DNA of 64,000 bases, taken from NCBI GenBank assembly GCA_019636555.1, contig JAHBXH010000001.1, positions 1,054,001 to 1,118,000 on the forward strand, written 5' to 3'. Both the position numbers and the translations under genes were made by a program. This document shows, one piece after another, positions 19,765 through 28,785 of the stretch (position 1 is the stretch's first letter; the number at the start of each line of letters is the position of its first letter). Source of the DNA: Phycisphaeraceae bacterium. Lineage in GTDB: Bacteria; Planctomycetota; Phycisphaerae; Phycisphaerales; UBA1924. The notes under the pieces were generated by a model, which did no database searches, was not told the origin of the DNA, and saw only the letters and a program-made list of their open reading frames with translations.

Positions 19765-20448
19765 ATGCAGGGCAAGAAAGTCGCCGTCATTCTCTGCGGC
19801 AGCGGCCGCGCCGATGGAAGCGAAATCCACGAATCCGTCTCCGTCCTGATCCATCTGGATCGGCACGGCCTGAACTACCGCTGCTTTGCGCCGGATCTGC
19901 CGCAGGCGGAAGTCGTCGATCATCTCACCGGCAAGCCGACCGGTGAGAAACGCAACATGCTCGTCGAGGCGGCCCGGATCGCACGAGGCGAGATTTCACC
20001 TCTCTCTCGGCTCGACGCGCGTGAATTCGACGCGCTCGCGTTTCCCGGCGGCAACGGCGCCGCAAAGAATCTCTTCACCTTCGCGAAAGACGGCGTCGAT
20101 TGCTCGGTGAATCCCGACGTCGCCAAGGCAATCAAGGCCTTTCACAATGCCGGCAAGCCGATGGCCTTTGCCTGTATTGCCCCCGTGCTCGCGGCCAAAG
20201 TTCTTGGAAGCGCCGCGGGTGGGCCCGGGTGCGAGGTGACCATCGGCAGTGACGCCGGAGCCGCCGGCGCTATCGCCAAAATGGGTGCGAGGCATGCTCC
20301 GAAAGAAGTCACGCAGGCGCACGTCGATCCGGAAAACAAGATCGTGACCACGCCGGCTTATATGTGCGACACCGGACCCAACGGGGTGTTCATCGGAATC
20401 GGAGCAATGATCGACGAGGTCGCAAGGCTGCTCGAAAAGCGTTCGTAG
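19765..20448 (+). CDS. elbB: Isoprenoid biosynthesis glyoxalase ElbB (DJ-1/PfpI family)
   Basis: A 227-residue cytoplasmic protein of the ElbB family, whose members have glyoxalase activity in vitro and were linked to isoprenoid synthesis. It opens KVAVILCGSGRADGSEIHES, with the conserved glutamate, and carries the nucleophile cysteine at about residue 136 in MAFACIAPVLAAKVLG. The FPGGNGAAKNLFTFA segment is also typical. The ATG at 19765 (MQGKKVAV) is chosen because family sequence starts there. ispF, a true isoprenoid gene, lies 9 kb away and is not linked. Confidence 0.93.
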   Translation: MQGKKVAVILCGSGRADGSEIHESVSVLIHLDRHGLNYRCFAPDLPQAEVVDHLTGKPTGEKRNMLVEAARIARGEISPLSRLDAREFDALAFPGGNGAAKNLFTFAKDGVDCSVNPDVAKAIKAFHNAGKPMAFACIAPVLAAKVLGSAAGGPGCEVTIGSDAGAAGAIAKMGARHAPKEVTQAHVDPENKIVTTPAYMCDTGPNGVFIGIGAMIDEVARLLEKRS

Positions 20449-20576
20449 CTCCACGAGTCCCGGCACTCCGGCGCTCCCGCCCCCCGGCAACCCGCCAATC
20501 GCCCGCCGTATTGGTGTCGCCATCCATCATCCGCTACTCTCTCACCCGGTCCAAAGGCTGTTTCTGAGTCTTCCGA

Positions 20577-22511
20577 ATGCTCGTTTCTGAAAATCGTCCC
20601 CGCAACCTGAGGTGGTATCACGCCGGGCCGTTGCTCTTCGGCGATTGGGGGACGAGCCGCCTCTACGTCCTTGGACTGGCCTTCTACTACACGGCGCACG
20701 CATCGGTGCTCTATCTCGCCGCGATGTCGCTCATCATGGCGGCGGTCGCCTGGGCGTACACCGTGGTCTGCCGCTGCTTCCCCGACGGCGGCGGCGTCTA
20801 CTCCGCCGCACGCAGGCTCAGCCCGACACTCGCTGTTCTCGGCGCCACGCTTCTGCTCTGCGATTACATCGTCACGGCGGCGCTCTCGGGAATCGAGGCC
20901 TTTCACTATCTCGGCGTCGGCTCGTCCAAGGTGGTGATCATCTCCGTCGCCACAATCTTTCTCATCGGCGTTGTGAACTGGCTCGGCGCCCGCAGCGCCG
21001 GCCGGATGGCCCTCTTCATCGCGATCGCCTCCATCAGCCTGTCCGCCATCATCGCGATCCTCTGCCTGCCGTGGCTGAAGTCTGGATTGTCGCGCGTCAC
21101 GCTCCACGAGGGCGGACAGACCTCCCCCTGGCAGATGTGGGAATCGCTCGTGCGCATCGTGCTCGCGCTCTCGGGGCTCGAAGCAGTCGCCAACATGACG
21201 GGCCTGATGAAAGCGCCCGTCGCCAAGACCGCCAAGCGCACGATCTGGCCTGTGCTCTGCGAGGTCGTCCTTCTCAATCTCATCTTCGGGATCGCTCTGA
21301 GCGCCATGCCGGGGCTGCGCGATCGCGTCGAGCCCGATTGGGTCCGCTACGAGATCAACGAGCGAATCGCACCCGAAAACGTGCCGGCGGAGGTGAAGGA
21401 ATACCGCGACACGGCAATGAAAATGGTCGCGACCGAAACCGCCGCGAGGCAGTTTGGCGATGGTGCCGGCAAGGTCTTCGGCGTCATCACGGGCATCGTT
21501 TTCGGGATGCTCCTCTTGAGCGCGGTCAACACGGCGGTCATGGCGATGGTGTCCGTGCAGTATTCACTGGCAAAGGACGGCGAGCTGCCCCGGTTCGCCA
21601 CACGCCTGAACTACTCCGGCGTGCCATGGGCGCCGCTGATCATCGCCTGCGCCGCGCCCGCTGTGCTGCTGATGCTCGAGGCCGACGTCAAGGCGCTCGG
21701 AGAGCTCTACGCCATCGGCGTCGTCGGCGCGATCACTATCAATCTGTTCTCGTGCGCCGCGAACAGGTCGCTCGACATCGGAAAGTACGAGCGCATCGGG
21801 CTCTGGTCTCTCGCCGCGCTCATGGGAACGATCGGTCTCACCATCGTCGTCGCCAAGCCCAACGCCACCATCTTCGCCGGCATCATCGTCTCCGCCGTGC
21901 TTATCACGCGACTCGTCGTCCGCACCCGCGCGAGGCTCATCGCCGCAAGCCCGCTCCCGGAACCCAGCCTCGGCTGGCTTGCGCAGATCAAGGATCAGCC
22001 CGTGGTGCCGGGCCCGGGTCCTCGCCTGATGCTCGCCGCCCGCGGAAGAGATCAGGCGGCGTACGCGGTCGACATGGCCAAACGCCGCAAAGCAACGCTC
22101 TTTGCGATTTACGTCCGCACGCTACGACTGATGGATGTGGTTCCCGGACAGGTGCCGCAGATCGAAGACGATCCGGAGGCGCAGGCCGCGCTCGGGACAG
22201 CCGCGGTCCTTGCACGCGAATCCAACATTCCGTTCGTTCCGATTTACGTGACAAGCAGCGACGTTGTGAGCGAGATTCTCGACTACACCGTTACGTTCGG
22301 CTGCGACACGCTCATCATGGGTAAGAGCCAGCGTACGCCCTTCAGCCGCGCGGTTGTCGGCGACGTGGTCGCCCGCGTTGCCGAAAACCTGCCCGAAGGC
22401 GTTTCCCTACTCACGCGCGCTCCCGGCCCGTTCGAACACGCGGAGGAAGTGAAGCCCGCGAACGGCTCCGCGAAGGAAGTCGAGACGTTCAGGGAAGACC
22501 AGGAATCCTGA
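20577..22511 (+). CDS. APC-family amino acid permease with C-terminal UspA-like domain
   Basis: A 644-residue membrane protein. Residues about 15-460 are an amino acid-polyamine-organocation transporter of roughly twelve helices; FPDGGGVYSAARRL stands where APC carriers have their substrate-binding loop, and the first helix is preceded by LLFGDWGTSRLYVLG. Residues about 478-615 form a soluble universal-stress-protein-like domain: LMLAARGRDQAAYAVDMAKRRKATLFAIYVR, later FGCDTLIMGKSQRTPFSRAVVGDV, close to the GxxGx9G[S/T] nucleotide site. The tail is disordered. Such carrier-Usp fusions are known; the substrate and ligand are not evident. It stands alone, with 128 bp upstream. Confidence 0.88.
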   Translation: MLVSENRPRNLRWYHAGPLLFGDWGTSRLYVLGLAFYYTAHASVLYLAAMSLIMAAVAWAYTVVCRCFPDGGGVYSAARRLSPTLAVLGATLLLCDYIVTAALSGIEAFHYLGVGSSKVVIISVATIFLIGVVNWLGARSAGRMALFIAIASISLSAIIAILCLPWLKSGLSRVTLHEGGQTSPWQMWESLVRIVLALSGLEAVANMTGLMKAPVAKTAKRTIWPVLCEVVLLNLIFGIALSAMPGLRDRVEPDWVRYEINERIAPENVPAEVKEYRDTAMKMVATETAARQFGDGAGKVFGVITGIVFGMLLLSAVNTAVMAMVSVQYSLAKDGELPRFATRLNYSGVPWAPLIIACAAPAVLLMLEADVKALGELYAIGVVGAITINLFSCAANRSLDIGKYERIGLWSLAALMGTIGLTIVVAKPNATIFAGIIVSAVLITRLVVRTRARLIAASPLPEPSLGWLAQIKDQPVVPGPGPRLMLAARGRDQAAYAVDMAKRRKATLFAIYVRTLRLMDVVPGQVPQIEDDPEAQAALGTAAVLARESNIPFVPIYVTSSDVVSEILDYTVTFGCDTLIMGKSQRTPFSRAVVGDVVARVAENLPEGVSLLTRAPGPFEHAEEVKPANGSAKEVETFREDQES

Positions 22512-22759
22512 GCATGCACGCCAGCCGCCTGCGCCAAGATGTGGCAATCTTCATTGCAATCGGCGTCCCATAAACACGTGGTTCCGAATCGCCTGCTTGG
22601 CAATGAATGGGGTATTCGCCTCATTTTTTTGCCCTTCCCGGTTATTTGCGCGGAACCTGTTGCTCCTCGACATCGGGATATGTAATGTAAAGACTGAGGC
22701 GCGAGCCTCCGGAGGTTTCCGCCCTCCGATTCATTAGAAGGGAAGAGGGAGCAAGAGAA

Positions 22760-23467
22760 ATGCAGAATTACCGATTGGCTATTGCCGCGTTCGCGGCAGG
22801 TTTGGCTGTGACCTCGATGGCACAGGCCAGCGTGATCTTTTCAGGTAGCGGCGTGAATCCGGAAGTCGGCGCGACAGCATCCGGCTCGGCGATGTTTACC
22901 ATCGCCGGCGACACGCTCACGATCGTCCTGACCAATACGACGGCGCCGCGCACGACGGCCCAGGGCAACGCCCTGACCGGCGTGACCTTTAATTTCAGCT
23001 CCGGCTCAACGACGCTTGTGCTGACAAGCACCGCGTTGACGGGCGGCAGCACCTATTGGACCAGCAAGACGACCAGCGCTGCGGCACCCTCGCTGGCCGG
23101 TTCCTGGACCGCGGCGATCAATTCCACCGCGGACCATCAGTACGGTGTCGCAACGACCGGGTTCAACGGCTGGTTCAACGGTGGGTCAATCTCACTCGGG
23201 AACGCCGCTCCGAACTACGGCATCGTCGCCGCCGGCACGTTCGATGGGAGCAACGTCTCCTTCGGCGGGTCGCAGTATCCGTTCATCCAGAACTCGATGA
23301 CGTTCACCTTCAGCGGCGTGGCTGGCTTCACCGAAGCGCAGATCGCCAACGTCAAGCTGCTCTTCGGCACCGACGGAACGGGGATCATCCAGACCGTTCC
23401 TACTCCCGGTGCGCTCGCTCTGGTCGGCCTCGGCGCAGTTGCCTGCGTTCGTCGCCGTCGCGCCTGA
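22760..23467 (+). CDS. Secreted PEP-CTERM-like (PTPG) surface protein
   Basis: A 235-residue exported protein. Residues 1-24 are a signal peptide ending AQA. The middle is a Thr/Ser/Gly-rich beta protein with no recognised enzyme motif. Residues about 212-235 form a sorting signal: VPTPGALALVGLGAVACV then RRRRA, that is a short PTPG motif, a hydrophobic stretch and a basic tail. This is the planctomycete-style variant of the PEP-CTERM signal processed by exosortase, and an exosortase gene is present at 43732. ATG at 22760 follows a purine-rich GAAGGGAAGAGGGAGCAAG. A clear terminator lies just after the gene. Function is probably extracellular matrix or cell surface. Confidence 0.85.
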   Translation: MQNYRLAIAAFAAGLAVTSMAQASVIFSGSGVNPEVGATASGSAMFTIAGDTLTIVLTNTTAPRTTAQGNALTGVTFNFSSGSTTLVLTSTALTGGSTYWTSKTTSAAAPSLAGSWTAAINSTADHQYGVATTGFNGWFNGGSISLGNAAPNYGIVAAGTFDGSNVSFGGSQYPFIQNSMTFTFSGVAGFTEAQIANVKLLFGTDGTGIIQTVPTPGALALVGLGAVACVRRRRA

Positions 23468-23490
23468 TCGCGGCAACCTTGCTCGCTTCG

Positions 23491-23517
23491 AAAGCCCGGG
23501 TTCTCCCGGGCTTTTTC
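23491..23517 (+). terminator. Rho-independent terminator
   Basis: A 9-bp perfect stem (AAGCCCGGG / CCCGGGCTT) with a TTCT loop, followed by a T-rich tract, 24 bases after the stop of the PTPG-CTERM gene. The stem is also flanked by A residues on the left, so it could serve the convergent gene at 23567 as well. Confidence 0.88.
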
Positions 23518-23566
23518 TTGCGCGCGGACTGGCCCACCCTCGCAATCCGCACGGTGGCCCGCTCAT

Positions 23567-24412
23567 CTATGGGCAAATCAGTTCGTTGTACGCGGCAACA
23601 AAGAGAATGAAATCCGAATCGTCGACGAATCCATCGCCGTTGATGTCCGCCGGGCATCCCGCGGGCATCGACGGGTCCGCACAATCGAGAATGTTGTAGC
23701 CGACGACGAACGCGAGAAAATCCGAGTCATCGACCAACCCGTCGTCGTTGAAGTCGGCGGGGCACGGATCGACTTCTCCTGCCGAAATACGGAGATTGTC
23801 CATCGCCCACGATTCGTCATCCAGAGGCTGAATCCCCGGCCCTTCGATCACAAAATCGATCCGCACGCTCGAAGCGCCGTGCGGGATGTTGTGGAATCGC
23901 GGCTCAAGATACATGTTGTACGCGCTGTCGGTGAAGTAACTTCCCGGTCCGGAAAACCCAAGATCGACACGATGCGCCAGCTCGACGCCGGGCGGTGGCA
24001 CGTACGTTTGATCCTGCGACGCCGTCGCGTTCGCGAACGACTCGCGAAAGATCGTCACCGAATCCACGTCGACACGCAGGAAATCGCCTTCAGGAAACGT
24101 GCCCGTGCCGTCCAGCGAGTCGATCGCGGCGAACAAAAAATCGATGTTGATTGCGGTGTGCGTCGGCAGACCGGTCAGCGTGATCGAGACGACGTTGCCC
24201 GTCGGGCTCCGGAGAAAACTGCCGCCGAACTGGTTGCCGACGGGTCCTAATCCCGCGTACCCCTGAACGCCGGTCAAAGCCGCGACTCCAGGAGAAATCT
24301 CCGAGGGCAGCGATCCATCGAAGTCATTGAAAAACACCACAGTCTGAGCATGCGATCCGATCGACAGAATGCTGCCCGCGATTGCTGCCATGGCTGTGCG
24401 GCAAAGACTCAT
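23567..24412 (-). CDS. Secreted protein with C-terminal paired dockerin-like EF-hands
   Basis: A 281-residue exported protein. A signal peptide (about residues 1-23, ending SHA) precedes a beta-rich region of about 180 residues like a lectin or carbohydrate-binding sandwich. The C-terminus holds two near-identical calcium loops: CPADFNDDGLVDDSDF (near 217) and CPADINGDGFVDDSDF (near 251), each followed by an aromatic FVxxYN helix. This is the cysteine-bearing dockerin-like anchor common in Phycisphaerae secreted proteins. The start is ATG 24412, preceded by AGGAGA; a GTG six codons upstream is less likely. It is convergent with the PTPG-CTERM gene. Confidence 0.85.
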   Translation of the reverse strand: MSLCRTAMAAIAGSILSIGSHAQTVVFFNDFDGSLPSEISPGVAALTGVQGYAGLGPVGNQFGGSFLRSPTGNVVSITLTGLPTHTAINIDFLFAAIDSLDGTGTFPEGDFLRVDVDSVTIFRESFANATASQDQTYVPPPGVELAHRVDLGFSGPGSYFTDSAYNMYLEPRFHNIPHGASSVRIDFVIEGPGIQPLDDESWAMDNLRISAGEVDPCPADFNDDGLVDDSDFLAFVVGYNILDCADPSMPAGCPADINGDGFVDDSDFILFVAAYNELICP

Positions 24413-24580
24413 CGGGATTCTCCTCTCCACATGCCAACCGAGTTGCTCGGCCGGCTCCGAATTGATTCTAGTGACGGTATCAAGCGGGCCTGGCCTCCTC
24501 CTCCAAGTGCGGCGATCGCGACCGGCTCGGGTCCACTGCTTTGCCCCATCACCGGTTTGTCACTACGCTGGTGCCAACGG

Positions 24581-24587
24581 GAAGGAG
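24581..24587 (+). promoter_or_regulatory. Ribosome binding site of the UvrD/PcrA helicase gene
   Basis: GAAGGAG ends five bases before the GTG at 24593 and supports that start over an in-frame codon 81 residues upstream, which would overlap the divergent gene. Confidence 0.75.
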
Positions 24588-24592
24588 CCCGC

Positions 24593-27016
24593 GTGTTGCA
24601 GGAAGAGATCCCCAGCCAAGGCGAAGAGACATTGGAGGGAGAAGCCGGAGAGCTTCTCAAAGGTCTGACAGCCGCGCAGCAAAAAGCCGTGCAGACGACC
24701 GAGGGCCCGCTACTGGTGCTGGCCGGCGCGGGCTCGGGAAAAACCCGCGTCATCACGAGGCGCATCGCCTATCTCATCCATCAGGGCGTTCCGCCCTGGT
24801 CGATTCTCGCCGTTACCTTCACCAACAAGGCCGCGGCGGAAATGCGCGAACGCGTCATGGTCGTGCTCGGGCACGATCCAAAGCTCACGCGGGGCCTGAC
24901 CGTCACGACATTCCACTCCTTGTGCGCAAGATTGCTCCGGCGCTACGCCGAAGCCGCGGGTTTGAAGCCGGAGTTCTCGATTTACGATTCCTCCGACCAG
25001 GCGTCGCTCGCAAAGCGTGTGATCGCCGATCTGCAGCTCTCCACCAGCAACTGGCCTCCGCGCAGCGTGCTCTCGGCGATTTCCACGGCGAAGAACGATC
25101 TGCTCGATGCCGATGAATATGCCGCGCGGTCCCACGACTTCTATTCACGCACCGTCGCGAAGATTTTCCAGGGTTACCAGAAGGCGCTCAAGCTCGCCGG
25201 CGCGGTGGACTTCGATGATCTGCTCGTTCTCACCGCCAAACTGCTCAAGGGCAACGAGGAAGTCCGGCGCGAGTGCAACGAACGCTGGCGCTATCTCCTT
25301 ATCGACGAATACCAGGACACCAACCACGCGCAGTTCGTAATCGCCTCCCTCATCGCCGGCAAGAACGAAGAGGGCCACCCGCCCAACATCTGCGTCGTCG
25401 GTGATCCCGATCAGGCGATCTACGGCTGGCGCGGCGCCGACATCGCCAACATTCTCGAGTTCGAGCAGAGCTATCCGGGCACGAAAGTCATCATGCTCGG
25501 CGAGAACTTCCGCTCGACCGCGCCGATTCTCAAAGCCGCCGACACCCTCATCCGCAACAACATCAAGCGCAAGCACAAAGACCTGTTCACCTCGCGCGTC
25601 GGGGGTGAGCGTGTCGAGGTGACCCTCGCACGCGACGAAAACCACGAGGCGGCGCTCGTCGTTGATTGGCTCAAGAGCGTCAAGGACGAGCGCGAAGATT
25701 CGCCCAGCGCCATCGCCTGGCGCGAGATGGCCATTTTCTACAGAACCAATTCGCTCAGCCGCGTGATGGAAGATGCTCTGCGTGCCGCGGCAATCCCCTA
25801 CACCATCGCGCGCGGCACCGCGTTCTACGAACGCGAAGAAGTCAAGAACGCCATCGCCTATCTGCGTGTTGTCGCCAATCCCAACGACGGTGTGTCGCTC
25901 TCGCGCATTGTGAACACTCCGACGCGAGGGATCGGCTCGACCACGTTCGGAAAAATCGAGGACGCCGCCGGAGCCCAGGGCCGCCCAGTGCTTGAAATCA
26001 TGCGCGATTCGTTCGCGCTCTCCGAGGTCGCCGGCCGTGGTGCCGCGGCAGTCGGAAAGTTCGTCCAGATGCTCGACGATTGGACCGGCGGCGGCACGTT
26101 CATGGGCGCGCAGGTTCCCACCGGCCTCGCCGACCTCGTCTCTCGCATCATCCGCGAGTCCGGCCTCGAAGCCATGTACCGCACCCAGGCCAAGGCCAGC
26201 GGCAGCGACGCCGATCTCGAACGCCTCGACAACCTCGACGAACTCGTCAGCTCCGCCCGCCAGTTCGAGATGGAATTCGACGCCATGGCCGATCCCGCGG
26301 CAGAGAACGCCGACGGCCTCGCCCGCCCGAGCGATCAGACTCCGCCTCTGCTCGCGCTCCTTCGCGCCTATCTCGAGTCGATCGCGCTCGTCGCCGACGC
26401 CGATGCGGTCGATCCCGCGCAGGGTGCGATCACGCTCATGACGTTGCACGCCGCGAAAGGGCTCGAATTCAAGGCCGTTGCGATCATCGGACTCGAAGAG
26501 GGGCAATTGCCACACAGCCGCGCCCGCGAATCACAGGAACAGCTTGAAGAAGAACGCCGGCTCTGTTTCGTCGGCATCACCCGCGCCATGCGCCGGCTGC
26601 ATCTCACCAGCAGCCGGTATCGAACTATGCGCGGCATCCCAGAGCGCACGATACCGAGTCGCTTTCTCGAAGAGCTCCCGAAAGATTCCGTGCTCATCAG
26701 CGATCAGGCGGATGCGCTCGGCGGGCTCGAAGACTTCATCGAGCGTGGCGAGGGCGGGGGCACACGATTCGAGCCCGAAGACGAATTCGCAGCGAAAGAC
26801 TCGAAGCGGGCCAAGCTCGCGTGGAGTGGCACAGGCAAGCTCGGATCAAAGAGCTCGCCGTTCCCTGTCGGCAGCGTTGTGCGTCACCCGCAGTTCGGGG
26901 AAGGAGAAGTGATCAATATCACCTCCGGCGCCAACGCCCGCGCGACGATCCGTTTCCGTGGCGTTGGAACAAAGACGCTTGTGCTCGAGTACGCCCGCCT
27001 GACCCGCGTGAAGTGA
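24593..27016 (+). CDS. ATP-dependent DNA helicase, UvrD/PcrA family
   Basis: An 807-residue superfamily 1A 3'-5' helicase for repair and replication-fork clearance. Motifs seen: Walker A GAGSGKT (about residue 45), VTFTNKAAAEM, TFHSLCARLL, DEYQDTN (about 237), GDPDQAIYGWRGAD (about 269), the GENFRS box, TLHAAKGLEF and FVGITRAMRRL. The last 45 residues (VVRHPQFGEGEVI...) are the Tudor-like RNA-polymerase-binding tail that marks PcrA/UvrD proper rather than Rep. A region around residues 555-600 rich in Asp and Ala is longer than usual. GTG at 24593 was chosen on its ribosome binding site. The gene stands alone. Confidence 0.95.
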   Translation: MLQEEIPSQGEETLEGEAGELLKGLTAAQQKAVQTTEGPLLVLAGAGSGKTRVITRRIAYLIHQGVPPWSILAVTFTNKAAAEMRERVMVVLGHDPKLTRGLTVTTFHSLCARLLRRYAEAAGLKPEFSIYDSSDQASLAKRVIADLQLSTSNWPPRSVLSAISTAKNDLLDADEYAARSHDFYSRTVAKIFQGYQKALKLAGAVDFDDLLVLTAKLLKGNEEVRRECNERWRYLLIDEYQDTNHAQFVIASLIAGKNEEGHPPNICVVGDPDQAIYGWRGADIANILEFEQSYPGTKVIMLGENFRSTAPILKAADTLIRNNIKRKHKDLFTSRVGGERVEVTLARDENHEAALVVDWLKSVKDEREDSPSAIAWREMAIFYRTNSLSRVMEDALRAAAIPYTIARGTAFYEREEVKNAIAYLRVVANPNDGVSLSRIVNTPTRGIGSTTFGKIEDAAGAQGRPVLEIMRDSFALSEVAGRGAAAVGKFVQMLDDWTGGGTFMGAQVPTGLADLVSRIIRESGLEAMYRTQAKASGSDADLERLDNLDELVSSARQFEMEFDAMADPAAENADGLARPSDQTPPLLALLRAYLESIALVADADAVDPAQGAITLMTLHAAKGLEFKAVAIIGLEEGQLPHSRARESQEQLEEERRLCFVGITRAMRRLHLTSSRYRTMRGIPERTIPSRFLEELPKDSVLISDQADALGGLEDFIERGEGGGTRFEPEDEFAAKDSKRAKLAWSGTGKLGSKSSPFPVGSVVRHPQFGEGEVINITSGANARATIRFRGVGTKTLVLEYARLTRVK

Positions 27017-27092
27017 ACGCTTCTGAGTCGTTCGAGGTCTTATGAATCCGAACCCGCCATCCCGAACTTGTATCTGAACAGAATCCCCTTTC

Positions 27093-27138
27093 CACTCCGC
27101 GCGACTCCGCCTTCTCCGCGTACTCCGTGTTCTCTTTC
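27093..27138. repeat. Possible dispersed TC/CG-rich intergenic repeat
   Basis: A stretch built from repeated ACTCCGCG / TTCTCCGCG / ACTCCGTG units lies between the helicase and DUF4139 genes. Similar low-complexity runs of this style recur between genes in many bacterial genomes. Only one copy of this type is seen in the window, so its repeat status is unproven. Confidence 0.35.
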
Positions 27139-27216
27139 GAGCCCCCGGCAATCGCATCGAACCCGCTTCGATCTTGGTGCGCTGTATTCTGACCAGGCCC
27201 CATTCAGGAGTCTCGC

Positions 27217-28770
27217 ATGAAGCCGATTCGCGCTCTCGTCGGTGCCTTGGTACTTTCCTCTCTCGCCGGCAGCGTTCTCGCCCAGGACCAAACACAGGGT
27301 GCGGTGGTCACGATCTACAGCACGCTCAGTCCCGGACAGGGCGTGCCGCGCGATGCGCTCGCGCAGGCTCGTTACAGCGGCGGCTGGTCGAACATCTCCA
27401 ACATCGTGCAGGGATTCGCAACCGTGCGCCAGTTCCTGAATTTAGAGTTGAAGAACGGGCTGAACGATGTTCGAGTGACCGATGTTGCCGCGCTCATCGA
27501 GCCGACCACGGTGACGTTTCAGTCGTTGACCGCGCCGAGTATGACCCGCGTCCTCGAGCAGAATTTTCAGTTCGACCTGATCGGCCGCGAGAAACTGCTC
27601 GAGAAATACATCGATAAAGAGATCAAGGTCGGTTCGCCCGCCGGCGATCAACTCAGGTACACCAGCGGCACGCTCCTCAGCACCGCCGGAACGATCGTTT
27701 TGCGCGACAGTACCGGACAGATCCAACTCATCGGAAACGCGACGAATTTCGAATTGCCGACGCTGCCCCAAGGGCTCCTCACCCGGCCGACTCTGCTTTG
27801 GCAAGTCGAGACTCAGCAGCCCGGCGCGCACAACGCACGCATCACCTACGAAACCGCGGGTATGACCTGGTGGGCCGATTACAACGCGCTCTTCACGCCC
27901 GGAAAGGACAACAACAGCGGCACGCTCGATCTCTCCGCCTGGGTCAGCATCGTCAATCAGTCTGGGGCGAGCTATCCCGAAGCGACGCTGAAACTGATCG
28001 CCGGGCGCGTGAACCGCATCCAGCCGCGCCCGAGCCCGTACGCCGCGCGACGGGAAATGAGCATGCTCGCCGACCGTTCGGACGGCTTCGAGCAAAAGGC
28101 ATTCTTCGAATATCACCTCTACACGCTCGGTCGCACGACAACTCTTCCGGACAACTCCACGAAGCAGATCGAGTTGTTCCCGGCGGTGCTCAAAGTGCCC
28201 TGCGATAAAATCCTCGTATACGACGGTCTCGCGATCGACGCGGGCGACTACGGCGGCCCGATGACCGATGCGGGCTTCGGGGCGCAGGGCCGGACAACCG
28301 TGGAGGTCTACCTCCGCTTCAAGAACACCAAGGAATCGGGCCTCGGAATCCCGATGCCCGCGGGCGGGGTCCGGGTAAGCCAGCTCGACCCGGCGAAGAG
28401 CGGACGCGTCGCGGACGACATGGCCGAGTTCATCGGCGAAGACATCCTGAATCACACGCCTAAGGACGAGTCGGTGCTGCTCAAGCTCGGCGCCGCCTTC
28501 GACGTGGTGGGGGAGCGCAAACAGGTCGACTTCAAGGTCGATAGCGCGCGGCGCACCATGGAAGAAACCATCGAGGTCAGCGTTCGAAACCGCAAGGACG
28601 TCAAGACGAACGTGATCGTTCGCGAGCGTTTGTATCGGTGGGCGAACTGGGAAATCAGCGGCGCGACGCAGAAGTACGAAAAGACCGATTCACGCACGAT
28701 CCAGTTCCCGCTCACGCTCGATCCGGGGCAGGAAGGGAAGATTCGCTACACCGTCAAATACTCGTGGTGA
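27217..28770 (+). CDS. Exported DUF4139-like protein
   Basis: A 517-residue protein with a signal peptide (residues 1-22, ending VLA). Its features match DUF4139 proteins: the long beta-rich body, the conserved WWADYNALF segment near residues 228-236 followed by SAWVSIVNQSGASYPEATLKLIAG, and a C-terminal YRWANWEI...KYSW. DUF4139 proteins are extracytoplasmic and of unknown biochemical role; some are related to mucoidy inhibitors. The start ATG is preceded by CAGGAGTC. It is convergent with the lipoprotein gene at 28786. Confidence 0.82.
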   Translation: MKPIRALVGALVLSSLAGSVLAQDQTQGAVVTIYSTLSPGQGVPRDALAQARYSGGWSNISNIVQGFATVRQFLNLELKNGLNDVRVTDVAALIEPTTVTFQSLTAPSMTRVLEQNFQFDLIGREKLLEKYIDKEIKVGSPAGDQLRYTSGTLLSTAGTIVLRDSTGQIQLIGNATNFELPTLPQGLLTRPTLLWQVETQQPGAHNARITYETAGMTWWADYNALFTPGKDNNSGTLDLSAWVSIVNQSGASYPEATLKLIAGRVNRIQPRPSPYAARREMSMLADRSDGFEQKAFFEYHLYTLGRTTTLPDNSTKQIELFPAVLKVPCDKILVYDGLAIDAGDYGGPMTDAGFGAQGRTTVEVYLRFKNTKESGLGIPMPAGGVRVSQLDPAKSGRVADDMAEFIGEDILNHTPKDESVLLKLGAAFDVVGERKQVDFKVDSARRTMEETIEVSVRNRKDVKTNVIVRERLYRWANWEISGATQKYEKTDSRTIQFPLTLDPGQEGKIRYTVKYSW

Positions 28771-28785
28771 TCGCGCGCCGCGAGG

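Noticed and set aside
22542..22557. A sigma-54-like TGGCA...TTGC pair upstream of the PTPG-CTERM gene.
   Set aside because: The spacing between GG and GC is 11 bases instead of 10, and the site is about 200 bases from the start; no activator site is visible.
25145..26515. A 456-codon minus-strand frame opposite the UvrD/PcrA gene.
   Set aside because: The plus strand holds all helicase motifs; this one holds none.
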